Shown one piece after another: positions 1 through 5,789 of a stretch of DNA of 7,149 bases. Within the stretch, counting starts at the first letter, position 1; each line of letters starts with the position of its first letter. This DNA is from JAGOLU01 sp964542665 (GTDB lineage: Bacteria > Patescibacteriota > Microgenomatia > UBA1406 > GWC2-37-13), in NCBI GenBank assembly GCA_964542665.1, contig CAZIUF010000036.1, positions 1 through 7,149 on the forward strand, read 5' to 3'. Under the pieces are notes generated by a model, which was given only the letters and a program-made list of their open reading frames with translations, was not told the origin of the DNA and did not search any database. Both the position numbers and the translations under genes were made by a program.

Positions 1-26
1 TACACCGCTCTCACTCCGTGAGCAAC

Positions 27-56
27 TTGAGATAGTGGTAGGCATGATGCTATAGT
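27..56 (+). promoter_or_regulatory. Sigma70-type promoter upstream of the phosphohexomutase gene
   Basis: A -35-like TTGAGA at 27-32 and a -10-like TATAGT at 51-56 are separated by 18 bases. Transcription would begin near base 63, leaving a leader of about 25 bases before the ATG at 89. The leader has no recognisable Shine-Dalgarno sequence. Bases 1-26 show no gene that I can support. Confidence 0.5.
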
Positions 57-88
57 ATCTGATCGACTTTATTAGTTAGACGTTTTCT

Positions 89-1480
89 ATGATTCTCAAC
101 CCTTCAATATTTAAAGCATACGATGTCCGTGCAGTGTATCCAAAAGAAGTAGATCCAGAAGGATGGATAAATGTCGTAAAGGGAACATACACGTATCTTC
201 TAAACACACAGAAATCAAAAAGGCTTATCGTAAACGTCAGTCACGACATGCGTGATGGTTCTCGAGAGTTGTACGAGGTGACTATCAAGGAATTAGTAAA
301 GCTCGGTGCAGAGGTGAATGCTTTAGGATTGGCGAGCACTCCTCATAGCTATTTTGCCTTGTTACATCTTCATGCCGATGCAGGTATGCAGATCACTGCC
401 TCACACAATCCAGGTGGATATACCGGGATGAAGTGTGTTGGTCGAGATGGTGATAAGGTCATCAAAATCTCTGGTCTTGCCTTGAAATCATCAGTACTTG
501 ATGGAAAGTATTGTCCGGAAGTAGCAGGTGGAAAAATCAATCAGCTAAAGGCGACTCTCGATGATGAGGCACGAGTCACTGTCGATGACTTTCCTCCTAT
601 CAAGAAGACTTTCAAGGTCGTTGCCGACACTGCAAATGGCATGGGAGTTACCTATCTGAAAGCATTGTCACAGATCGTGCCTATGCAGATCACGTATCTG
701 TATCCCGAGCTGGATGGCAACTTTCCCAATCATCTGTCTGATACATGTCAACACGGATATTGGGACGTATTATGCGAGAAAGTAAAAAGTGAAGGTGCTG
801 ATTTTGGTATTGCGACAGATGGTGATGCAGATCGCATAGCATTCATCGATGAAAACGGACGTTTTCTACCCAATACGCTTATCACCTGTCTTATCATGGA
901 CATACTGCATGCTACCGAGGGAGCAAAACTATTTCATGCTGATATCCGATCTATGTTTAATGTGAGAAACTTTGCCAAGACGATAGGTGCGGAAGTCAAA
1001 ACTACAAAAGTTGGACATGCATTTATTACCGCAGATTTGCAAGCATCTGGGGCGTCATTTGGCGGAGAATCTTCAGGACACTTTTTCTTTAGGAAAAGTG
1101 GAGGAGCCGAAAATGCGATGCGTGTCATCATGGCAGTGTTAACTAAAATGCAGGAGACAAACAAAACGATTTCAAAAACTCTTGCTCTGTACGAAACAGC
1201 ATATGAAGCCGTAGAGCATAACTACATGCTACAGGAAGGAAGCTCCAAAGAAAAGATATTTGACGCCCTAAAGTCAATCTTTACTGATGCTCAGATTGAT
1301 CTGTTAGATGGTATCAGTATGAGCTACCCTGCCTGGCGGACTAATATTCGCGTATCCAATACTGAGCCTCTCCTTAGACTCAATGTCGAGGCAAACACGC
1401 AAGCATTGCTTGATGAAAAGTTTGCATATATGCAGCAAACGCTCATTAAACTTGGTGCACAACCCAAAACGGGGCACTAA
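89..1480 (+). CDS. manB: Phosphomannomutase/phosphoglucomutase (alpha-D-phosphohexomutase family)
   Basis: Predicted to interconvert hexose 1-phosphate and 6-phosphate (mannose and/or glucose) in the cytoplasm, feeding nucleotide-sugar and cell-envelope polysaccharide synthesis. The 463 residues fit the family length. All four family signatures are visible in order: the phosphoserine loop TASHNP with Ser105; the Mg-binding loop DGDADR at 244-249; the sugar-specificity loop GGESSGH at 325-331; and the C-terminal phosphate-binding loop RVSNTEP at 421-427. The N-terminus (NPSIFKAYDVR) matches the usual family start, so ATG 89 is well placed, although no Shine-Dalgarno sequence precedes it. The stop is TAA. 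The next gene has its own promoter 64 bases downstream, and I see no clear terminator between them. Family membership is seen in the sequence. The choice between mannose and glucose, and hence the symbol, is inference. Confidence 0.93.
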   Translation: MILNPSIFKAYDVRAVYPKEVDPEGWINVVKGTYTYLLNTQKSKRLIVNVSHDMRDGSRELYEVTIKELVKLGAEVNALGLASTPHSYFALLHLHADAGMQITASHNPGGYTGMKCVGRDGDKVIKISGLALKSSVLDGKYCPEVAGGKINQLKATLDDEARVTVDDFPPIKKTFKVVADTANGMGVTYLKALSQIVPMQITYLYPELDGNFPNHLSDTCQHGYWDVLCEKVKSEGADFGIATDGDADRIAFIDENGRFLPNTLITCLIMDILHATEGAKLFHADIRSMFNVRNFAKTIGAEVKTTKVGHAFITADLQASGASFGGESSGHFFFRKSGGAENAMRVIMAVLTKMQETNKTISKTLALYETAYEAVEHNYMLQEGSSKEKIFDALKSIFTDAQIDLLDGISMSYPAWRTNIRVSNTEPLLRLNVEANTQALLDEKFAYMQQTLIKLGAQPKTGH

Positions 1481-1535
1481 ACTAGATCTGAGTTAACTCG
1501 TATTAATTCAGCCTCAGAGCATTATTGCGGCGGTT

Positions 1536-1604
1536 GAGTCGTATTTGAGCTTTCTGGTGCGATAAGGTATAATATACACATGTCAGAAAGCGCAAATACG
1601 ACTC
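1536..1604. repeat. 21-base near-perfect inverted repeat framing promoter and start codon
   Basis: The left arm at 1536-1556 and the right arm at 1584-1604 are reverse complements at 20 of 21 positions; the only mismatch is A1548 against G1592. The 27-base centre (1557-1583) contains the -10 box and the ATG of the membrane-protein gene. The left arm contains its -35 box. The right arm is codons 2 to 8 of the gene. If transcription starts at the ATG, the left arm is not in that mRNA, so the repeat would act on DNA or on read-through RNA from the mutase gene. Confidence 0.9.
1545..1573 (+). promoter_or_regulatory. Strong sigma70-type promoter giving a leaderless mRNA
   Basis: TTGAGC at 1545-1550, a 17-base spacer, and a consensus TATAAT at 1568-1573. 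Only 6 bases separate the -10 box from the ATG at 1580, which puts the expected transcription start at the start codon. There is no room for a Shine-Dalgarno sequence. The promoter would drive the membrane protein and the overlapping HAD phosphatase gene. Confidence 0.75.
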
Positions 1605-3208
1605 CGACTGGACCCATCCAGCTATCGGCTGTCACAACTGCCTTACTTCAGGCAATCAAGGCTATAAAAGCAAAGGCAAAGCCCGATGAGTACTCGAAAA
1701 TCACCGTATCTCGTGCGGTCAGTTTTTTCGCTTTCATGTATGAAAAAGTGCGTAATGTGATCGAGTATCGAGATGATCATCTAGTTCGTCGAGCGGCCAT
1801 CGAAAGAATATTGAGGCGTAGAATATCTCTCAACCCAAGTGGTGAAGGTGAAGGTGAAAACTTGGTTCGAGAACTCCTTTGGGCACGCTATTTTCCTACT
1901 GATTCCCTTTCTGAGACCGATATAGTCGGTGTGCAACGCATCCTTGATATCTATCTCTCCATTCGCAAAGACCTCATCACAGGGCGCACAGGAGATCAGA
2001 GTAAATATCTCAATGATTTTCTGATCGATCTGCTAACCAGTGAGATAGAGGAGTTTCTGACTCCCGATGTATCACAGAGAGAAAATATATTTACCTACTT
2101 CTTATTTCAATCTTTGAAAAACAAGGTGAAAATAGAGGGTATCTCGCCAGATCTTCAAAATGCATATCTGATCGCATCAATTGAAAAAACCTATCGAAAA
2201 TCAGACACTCCTTACGAGAGATATCACATGTTTAATGTGTTCTATCAGCCTATGGCTACCTACACCATAGATGAGTTGGCTGATATAGTCCCAAAGATTC
2301 CTCAAATTTTCCAAAAGATTGATGATACGTTGGGCAATCCAACTCTAGAAAAGCTAAATAAATTTGTAAAAAAGCAGTTGCCTCCATTCTTGATTTTCTT
2401 CGATATGATCAAAGCGAGAAAGCCCGATGATCTACAGAGTCTCCTTGCATCAAAGGATAAACTATGGCCAGAAGTGGAGCTCCTATGTAGACAAAAATAC
2501 ACCCAGAGCAGGGGACGTCTTCAAACGCTTGGTATCCGCTCAATCATCTATATCATCATCACAAAAATGCTCTTGGCTGTCGCACTCGAGGGACCTCTCT
2601 CACAATACTTCTACAGTTACATCCACTGGGAGTCAATCATCATCAATGCAGTATTCCCAGTTATCATGATGGCGGTCATCATCTTCTTGACCCGTTTACC
2701 AGGTGAGGACAATACCAAGCGAATATTTCAACGGATTATGGAGTTTATTGATGCAGATCCAGAGTATGAAAATAGAGTGGTATTGATCGCCAAACACGCA
2801 CGTATACGTAAACCCACCCTCCAGATCGGGTTTTCACTATTTTATTTACTGACCTTTGCGGTGACTTTGTACCTTATGTGGATTGGTTTGAGTGCTCTTA
2901 ACTTCAATCTTATTAGCAAAACAATTTTCGTATTTTTCGTTTCGACCATCGCATTCTTTGCTCAGCGGGTCAAGCAGGTCGCAAGTGAGTACAAGCTCAT
3001 CGATAAAGATACTATCCTGACGCCCTTTGTTGACTTTTTCTTTATGCCCATATTGACGATGGGTAAATTTTTCTCTAGCGGCATGGCAAAGCTAAACTTC
3101 TTTACCTTTATATTTGATGTCTTAATCGAAGCGCCATACAAACTGATTATTGAGGTTATTGAGGAATGGATCCGATTTACGCGATCCAAAAAGGAGGAAA
3201 TCATATGA
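1580..3208 (+). CDS. Polytopic membrane protein of unknown function
   Basis: I do not recognise this 542-residue protein. Residues 1 to about 315 are hydrophilic and rich in charged, probably helical sequence, suggesting a large soluble N-terminal domain. Hydrophobic segments follow at about 320-338, 351-371, 416-437 and 445-463, with weaker ones near 484-498 and 505-525. Between the second and third segments lies a charged stretch with ADPEYENRV near 392. The C-terminus is basic and acidic (RSKKEEII) and probably cytoplasmic. A tandem GEGEGE occurs at 88-93. No signal peptide, catalytic motif or nucleotide-binding loop is evident. Its TGA overlaps the ATG of the HAD phosphatase, so the two are surely co-transcribed and probably translationally coupled. 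The start is fixed by a consensus promoter ending 6 bases upstream. The role is unknown. Confidence 0.88.
   Translation: MSESANTTPTGPIQLSAVTTALLQAIKAIKAKAKPDEYSKITVSRAVSFFAFMYEKVRNVIEYRDDHLVRRAAIERILRRRISLNPSGEGEGENLVRELLWARYFPTDSLSETDIVGVQRILDIYLSIRKDLITGRTGDQSKYLNDFLIDLLTSEIEEFLTPDVSQRENIFTYFLFQSLKNKVKIEGISPDLQNAYLIASIEKTYRKSDTPYERYHMFNVFYQPMATYTIDELADIVPKIPQIFQKIDDTLGNPTLEKLNKFVKKQLPPFLIFFDMIKARKPDDLQSLLASKDKLWPEVELLCRQKYTQSRGRLQTLGIRSIIYIIITKMLLAVALEGPLSQYFYSYIHWESIIINAVFPVIMMAVIIFLTRLPGEDNTKRIFQRIMEFIDADPEYENRVVLIAKHARIRKPTLQIGFSLFYLLTFAVTLYLMWIGLSALNFNLISKTIFVFFVSTIAFFAQRVKQVASEYKLIDKDTILTPFVDFFFMPILTMGKFFSSGMAKLNFFTFIFDVLIEAPYKLIIEVIEEWIRFTRSKKEEII
1841..1858 (+). repeat. Short tandem repeat, three GGTGAA units
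   Basis: Three perfect GGTGAA units in the membrane-protein gene encode Gly-Glu three times (residues 88-93). The unit is 6 bases, so changes in copy number would keep the reading frame and only lengthen or shorten an acidic linker. Confidence 0.8.
3191..3197 (+). promoter_or_regulatory. Strong Shine-Dalgarno site deciding the HAD phosphatase start
   Basis: AAGGAGG lies 7 bases before ATG 3205. It is the only strong ribosome binding site in the window and it decides for 3205 over the in-frame ATG at 3166, which lies inside the upstream gene and has no such site. Confidence 0.9.
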
Positions 3209-3990
3209 GTACAACATTTACCAGAGCCATCATCTTTGATCTTGATGGCACAACAGTCAAAAATAGTAAAGGAGCGAAACCGAGTCAAAAAGTCGTTGAT
3301 GCAATCATTTCTGCACAAGCCGTCGCGCACACGATATTTGCCACTGGTCGTAACTGGAAACTTGCCAAGGACTTGGCTAAAACATTGAATATTAAGGTGC
3401 CTGTGGTGACTTTAGGAGGCTCACAGGTCATTGACCCTGTAAATGGTAAAGTTATCTGGGAGCAGGATCTCGATCCAGGTATTGCAGAAAAGGTCATTGA
3501 AATAGCAAAGTCGTTTCCCGGTACAAAAATTTTCGATAATGACACAAATAAAACAGGATCATTGAAAACGTATAAAATCAAGCCAGCCATGTCAAGTGTT
3601 TGTCTCTATGTTGACGAAAAGCTTGTTAACGAATTTGTAAAACAGGTAAAAAAAATCCCCTTATTGCTCGTTGAGACAACTCCTGGATGGATAAAGGGCA
3701 TGAACGAAGTTGCTGTCAAACATATCCATGCAACAAAGTTTATGGCACTTCAAACTGTTGCAAAAAAACTAGGACTAAATCCCAAAGAGTGCGTTGGAGT
3801 AGGGGATAGTGGCAACGATATCACTCTTTTGAACTTTTGTGGAACAAAAATAGCTATGGGTAATGCAACGGATAGATTGAAAGAATTAGCACATCATATC
3901 GCTCCAACTGTGGATGACGATGGTCTCGCATGGGTTATCGAAAAGTTTATTTTGAACCCACCTCCTCCCCTTCCTGTGGTAAAAAAGTGA
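3205..3990 (+). CDS. HAD-superfamily hydrolase, Cof-type (IIB) phosphatase
   Basis: A 261-residue cytoplasmic phosphatase, predicted to hydrolyse small phosphorylated metabolites such as sugar phosphates through an aspartyl-phosphate intermediate. The four HAD motifs are visible: FDLDGTT with nucleophile Asp12 and Asp14; ATGRN with Thr47; Lys178 in the ATKFMAL segment; and GVGDSGND with Asp201 and Asp205. A cap domain between motifs II and III and the length of about 260 residues fit the Cof/IIB group, which also includes eukaryotic phosphomannomutases and mannosylglycerate/sucrose phosphate phosphatases. The start overlaps the upstream stop (ATGA, 3205-3208). The C-terminus ends in a proline-rich tail (NPPPPLPVVKK). 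Co-expression with a membrane protein is clear. The substrate cannot be read from sequence. Confidence 0.92.
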   Translation: MSTTFTRAIIFDLDGTTVKNSKGAKPSQKVVDAIISAQAVAHTIFATGRNWKLAKDLAKTLNIKVPVVTLGGSQVIDPVNGKVIWEQDLDPGIAEKVIEIAKSFPGTKIFDNDTNKTGSLKTYKIKPAMSSVCLYVDEKLVNEFVKQVKKIPLLLVETTPGWIKGMNEVAVKHIHATKFMALQTVAKKLGLNPKECVGVGDSGNDITLLNFCGTKIAMGNATDRLKELAHHIAPTVDDDGLAWVIEKFILNPPPPLPVVKK

Positions 3991-4007
3991 TTCACCGAAT
4001 GATCACT
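3981..4007 (-). terminator. Probable intrinsic terminator of the epimerase-like gene
   Basis: Read on the minus strand, AGTGAT (4007-4002) pairs with ATCACT (3991-3986). Two further pairs (CA with TG, one A bulged) shorten the loop to TTCGG. The stem runs into a six-T tract, the complement of 3981-3986. It lies about 50 bases after the stop of the minus-strand gene and overlaps the last codons of the convergent HAD gene. On the plus strand the same hairpin is followed only by a mixed T/C tract, so termination there is doubtful. Confidence 0.5.
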
Positions 4008-4021
4008 ATATCTTCTTTCAT

Positions 4022-4050
4022 TGTCATCCCGGCCTACGCCGGGATCCAGG
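4022..4050. repeat. Palindromic element copy 1, left hairpin only
   Basis: TGTCAT at 4022-4027 begins a perfect 8-base stem (ATCCCGGC, 4026-4033; GCCGGGAT, 4038-4045) with a CTAC loop, followed by CCAGG. It is the left half of the family; the right hairpin and the ATGACA end are absent. It lies between the converging HAD and epimerase-like genes. Confidence 0.85.
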
Positions 4051-4055
4051 CATGA

Positions 4056-4793
4056 TTAGTCACTCAATTTTCGAATGCGACTAGCGACATCTTCAGGATT
4101 TGCTTTTGAAAAATAGCTTCCTACTGCAAGCTCATCAGGGATACAGAGTGACGAAGAAGATTTGATGATGGGATAAGACACTTCGTTTACGGCACCATCG
4201 ATACAAACTTGAATATGACGATTTATCTCATGAATTTGACCAATCTTGGCTAACATCTCCGGCATAAATGTTTGTCCCTGTGGACCTGGGTAAATGGTCA
4301 TGACTTGAGCATATTTAGATGCATGTAAATAATCAGTCCAGTCTTGGGGGTTATCAGGAGGGCTAAATGTCATCGCAAGCGGGAGATCTTTATATTGTTC
4401 CAAAAGGATGTGAGAAAAATTTGTATGCACAAACACACACCTTAATGCGATGTCATCACGGCGAATGCTGGGATCCAGAAAATAAAGACGTATCCACTCT
4501 AGCGTCTTGTTGTAATCACTCAACATCAAGTGTATATCAACGACTACTTGGTTGTCATCCCGGCGAATGCCGGGATCTAGATTCCGGGATGAACCCGGAA
4601 TGACAGATGTATGAGTATCTACAATTACTTCATGCAACACTTCCAGATAATCGTTTAGACCGATCGTCTTATTTGGCACATATATACCGTCTTGTATATC
4701 GATCTGAAAGTGAGAAAAGTGGGGGAGCAACATCGAAAACTGAGCTTTACACTCATCTCTATTGGTTGAGAGTGGGGCTGGAATGAGCTTCAT
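4056..4793 (-). CDS. Diverged ribulose-phosphate 3-epimerase-like TIM-barrel protein carrying two in-frame repeat insertions
   Basis: Family signatures appear in order from ATG 4793 (245 residues): PAPLS near the N-terminus (family APSIL); IDIQDGIYVPNKTIG at 31-45; VDIHLM at 85-90; VMTIYPGPQGQTF at 164-176; CIDGAV at 197-202; and VGSYFS at 224-229. Known epimerases interconvert ribulose 5-phosphate and xylulose 5-phosphate with two aspartates, here Asp32 and Asp199. A metal-ligand histidine of the family (HxD) is Gln30 here, while His88 is kept, so activity is uncertain. The protein is about 25 residues longer than usual. The excess matches two palindromic-element copies translated in the same frame at about 63-81 and 106-115. 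The start is chosen from family alignment; ATG 4802 (three residues longer) is possible. The longer open frame to 4946 is rejected because it runs through the tRNA genes. Confidence 0.8.
   Translation of the reverse strand: MKLIPAPLSTNRDECKAQFSMLLPHFSHFQIDIQDGIYVPNKTIGLNDYLEVLHEVIVDTHTSVIPGSSRNLDPGIRRDDNQVVVDIHLMLSDYNKTLEWIRLYFLDPSIRRDDIALRCVFVHTNFSHILLEQYKDLPLAMTFSPPDNPQDWTDYLHASKYAQVMTIYPGPQGQTFMPEMLAKIGQIHEINRHIQVCIDGAVNEVSYPIIKSSSSLCIPDELAVGSYFSKANPEDVASRIRKLSD
4451..4479. repeat. Palindromic element copy 2, degenerate left hairpin inside a coding region
   Basis: TGTCAT at 4451-4456 is followed by a hairpin with arms 4455-4462 and 4467-4474 and a GAAT loop. Two stem positions are no longer Watson-Crick (A4458/G4471 and G4460/T4469), so this is the most decayed copy. 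On the minus strand it encodes LDPSIRRDD in the epimerase-like protein. Confidence 0.8.
4553..4605. repeat. Palindromic element copy 3, complete 53-base form inside a coding region
   Basis: This is the most compact complete copy. TGTCAT leads into a perfect hairpin (4557-4576, loop GAAT), a CTAG spacer (4577-4580), a second perfect hairpin (4581-4601, loop ATGAA), and ATGACA at 4600-4605. It lies within the epimerase-like gene, where the minus strand is open across it and encodes about 18 residues including LDPGIRRDD. Confidence 0.92.
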
Positions 4794-4817
4794 AAAACGC
4801 ATTGTAGCATGTATAAT
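4789..4817 (+). promoter_or_regulatory. tRNA promoter, with a -10 region shared by the divergent gene
   Basis: TTCATA at 4789-4794, a 17-base spacer, and a consensus TATAAT at 4812-4817, predicting a start near 4824 ahead of tRNA-Arg at 4842. The same AT-rich bases read on the minus strand give TATACA (4815-4810), and just downstream TACAAT (4806-4801). These lie 7 bases before the two candidate ATGs of the epimerase-like gene (4802 and 4793 respectively). No good minus-strand -35 box is visible. Confidence 0.5.
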
Positions 4818-4841
4818 TTGCCTCAGGAAGAGCTCTTTGCG

Positions 4842-4913
4842 GCCTCCATAGCTTAAAGGATAGAGTACTTGTCTTCGGAACAAGTGATGGGGGTTCGATT
4901 CCCTCTGGAGGCA
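4842..4913 (+). tRNA. tRNA-Arg (anticodon UCG)
   Basis: A 72-base cloverleaf. Acceptor GCCTCCA (4842-4848) pairs with TGGAGGC (4906-4912), with discriminator A4913. The D arm is at 4851-4866. The anticodon stem CTTGT/ACAAG encloses the loop CTTCGGA, with anticodon TCG at 4875-4877. The T arm is GGGGG-TTCGATT-CCCTC (4889-4905). It decodes CGA and, by wobble, other CGN codons. The 3' CCA is not encoded (ACA follows the acceptor), so a CCA-adding enzyme is needed. Confidence 0.93.
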
Positions 4914-4931
4914 CAGGAAATGTGTGACATA

Positions 4932-5003
4932 GGGCTCGTAGCTCAACGGTAGAGCAGTTCCCTCTTAAGGAATTGGTTGAGAGTTCAAATCTCTCCGAGC
5001 TCA
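4932..5003 (+). tRNA. tRNA-Lys (anticodon CUU)
   Basis: A 72-base cloverleaf 18 bases after tRNA-Arg and probably in the same transcript. Acceptor GGGCTCG (4932-4938) pairs with CGAGCTC (4996-5002) with one G-U pair; the discriminator is A5003. The D arm is GCTC/GAGC. Anticodon stem GTTCC/GGAAT holds the loop CTCTTAA with anticodon CTT at 4964-4966, reading AAG. The T arm is GAGAG-TTCAAAT-CTCTC (4979-4995). CCA is not encoded. No terminator is evident; a palindromic element begins 20 bases downstream. Confidence 0.93.
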
Positions 5004-5022
5004 CATATTGATGAATTTTGGA

Positions 5023-5094
5023 TGTCATCCCAGCGAATGCTGGGATCTCAAGTTGAATTATCCTTCTAGATTCCGGGACAAGCCCGGAATGACA
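5023..5094. repeat. Palindromic element copy 4, complete with a 23-base spacer
   Basis: TGTCAT (5023-5028) leads into hairpin 1 (5027-5046, loop GAAT), a 23-base spacer that starts with CT and ends with CTAG (5047-5069), hairpin 2 (5070-5090, loop ACAAG) and ATGACA (5089-5094). All stem pairs are intact. It follows the tRNA pair. The hairpins have no T tract after them, so I do not call a terminator. Confidence 0.9.
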
Positions 5095-5158
5095 AATGAA
5101 TACGAATCCTTGGATTTTTATCCAGTATATTATTGCCGCTAGGCATTATCCAGTGATC

Positions 5159-5187
5159 TTCATAAACACTTGGTGATATGAGATACT
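5159..5187 (+). promoter_or_regulatory. Probable promoter giving a leaderless mRNA for the lysozyme-like gene
   Basis: TTCATA at 5159-5164, a 17-base spacer, and GATACT at 5182-5187. The -10 box ends 6 bases before ATG 5194, the same geometry as at 1580 and 6926. The -35 hexamer is identical to that of the tRNA promoter at 4789. The -10 match is moderate (4 of 6). Confidence 0.45.
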
Positions 5188-5193
5188 ACTTTT

Positions 5194-5769
5194 ATGAACT
5201 TTAGACGCGATTGGCCCAAGTGGTCAATACTGTCGGTAACAACATTTTTAATGTGCACTGCAACATATGTGTATATGAGTGTTTTGTATCCGGTGTATAA
5301 GCCAGAAGTACTTGGAGTTGAAGTTTACAAACGTGAGATTGTGCCGACGATGTCACCAAGTGCCGAGCAACTAAAACTAGATAAGTACTTTGCCTATCGT
5401 TATAAACTCAATGGTCGACTGAGTCCACTTGCGAGTCACTCTGCGTTACTCGTCTCTGAGGCTGACAAATACGGCATAGACTACCGGTATGTTACCACGA
5501 TCGCAACTATCGAATCCAACCAATGTCAGGCAACGCCGGATCGAGATCCATACAATTGCTGGGGATGGGGGATATATCCGGGCAGCTACAAAGAGCCATT
5601 CACTGATTATGCCCATGGTATCATGGTAGTGACCCGAGGTTTGGCTAAGAACTATCATCGAAAAGGATTTGACACAGTTGACGATATAGCGCCTATTTAT
5701 AACCCAAATACTCCAGAGGCGTGGGCAGCAAAAGTCCACAAGATCTTCGATTTGATAGATAGTATGTAG
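5194..5769 (+). CDS. Membrane-anchored lysozyme-like (transglycosylase/glucosaminidase-type) protein
   Basis: A 191-residue protein with a short basic N-terminus (NFRRDWPKW) and one hydrophobic segment at about 11-33. There is no signal peptidase site, so it is probably a signal anchor with the rest outside the membrane. The outer part, from about 80, resembles lysozyme-fold peptidoglycan hydrolases: helix ALLVSEADKYGIDYRYVTTIATIESN with candidate catalytic Glu107; then NCWGWGIYPG at 121-130; and near the C-terminus IYNPNTPEAWAAKV. Cys111 and Cys122 could form a disulfide. The likely role is remodelling or attacking peptidoglycan, its own or that of a neighbouring cell. Transcription is probably its own. 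No Shine-Dalgarno sequence precedes ATG 5194, and the promoter geometry suggests a leaderless mRNA. The fold assignment is from motif resemblance and the activity is inferred. Confidence 0.75.
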   Translation: MNFRRDWPKWSILSVTTFLMCTATYVYMSVLYPVYKPEVLGVEVYKREIVPTMSPSAEQLKLDKYFAYRYKLNGRLSPLASHSALLVSEADKYGIDYRYVTTIATIESNQCQATPDRDPYNCWGWGIYPGSYKEPFTDYAHGIMVVTRGLAKNYHRKGFDTVDDIAPIYNPNTPEAWAAKVHKIFDLIDSM

Positions 5770-5789
5770 TTCGATAATTGCAACTGTTC

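Noticed and set aside
10..22. Small hairpin CTCAC-TCC-GTGAG near the window start
   Set aside because: A 5-base stem without a T tract is expected by chance, and its context is cut off by the window edge.
1487..1518. Terminator after the mutase gene (TCTGAG/CTCAGA and the palindrome GAGTTAACTC)
   Set aside because: The stems are short, the loop is long and there is no T tract. I could not support a terminator there.
3166..3204. Earlier ATG for the HAD phosphatase
   Set aside because: It lies within the upstream membrane-protein gene without a ribosome binding site, while ATG 3205 has AAGGAGG at 7 bases and starts just before the conserved FDLDGT motif.
2962..3330. Minus-strand open frame of 122 codons
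   Set aside because: It is opposite the well-supported membrane-protein and HAD genes, with no promoter, ribosome binding site or recognisable motif.
4367..4603. Plus-strand open frame opposite the epimerase-like gene
   Set aside because: It is the shadow of the minus-strand gene. Its repeated CHHGECWD and CHPGECRD segments are just the element hairpins read on the other strand.
4803..4946. N-terminal extension of the minus-strand epimerase-like frame to 4946
   Set aside because: The extension runs antisense through both tRNA genes, and the encoded LCLQRESNPHH and LYPLSYGGR are typical of translated tRNA complements. Family alignment starts at MKLIPAPLS (4793).
4759..5028. Minus-strand open frame of 89 codons
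   Set aside because: It lies antisense to tRNA-Arg and tRNA-Lys and overlaps the start of the epimerase-like gene. It has no features beyond translated tRNA complement.
5023..5094. Terminator for the tRNA transcript
   Set aside because: The hairpins are strong but no T tract follows either one, and the same unit occurs inside a coding region, so termination is not its evident role.
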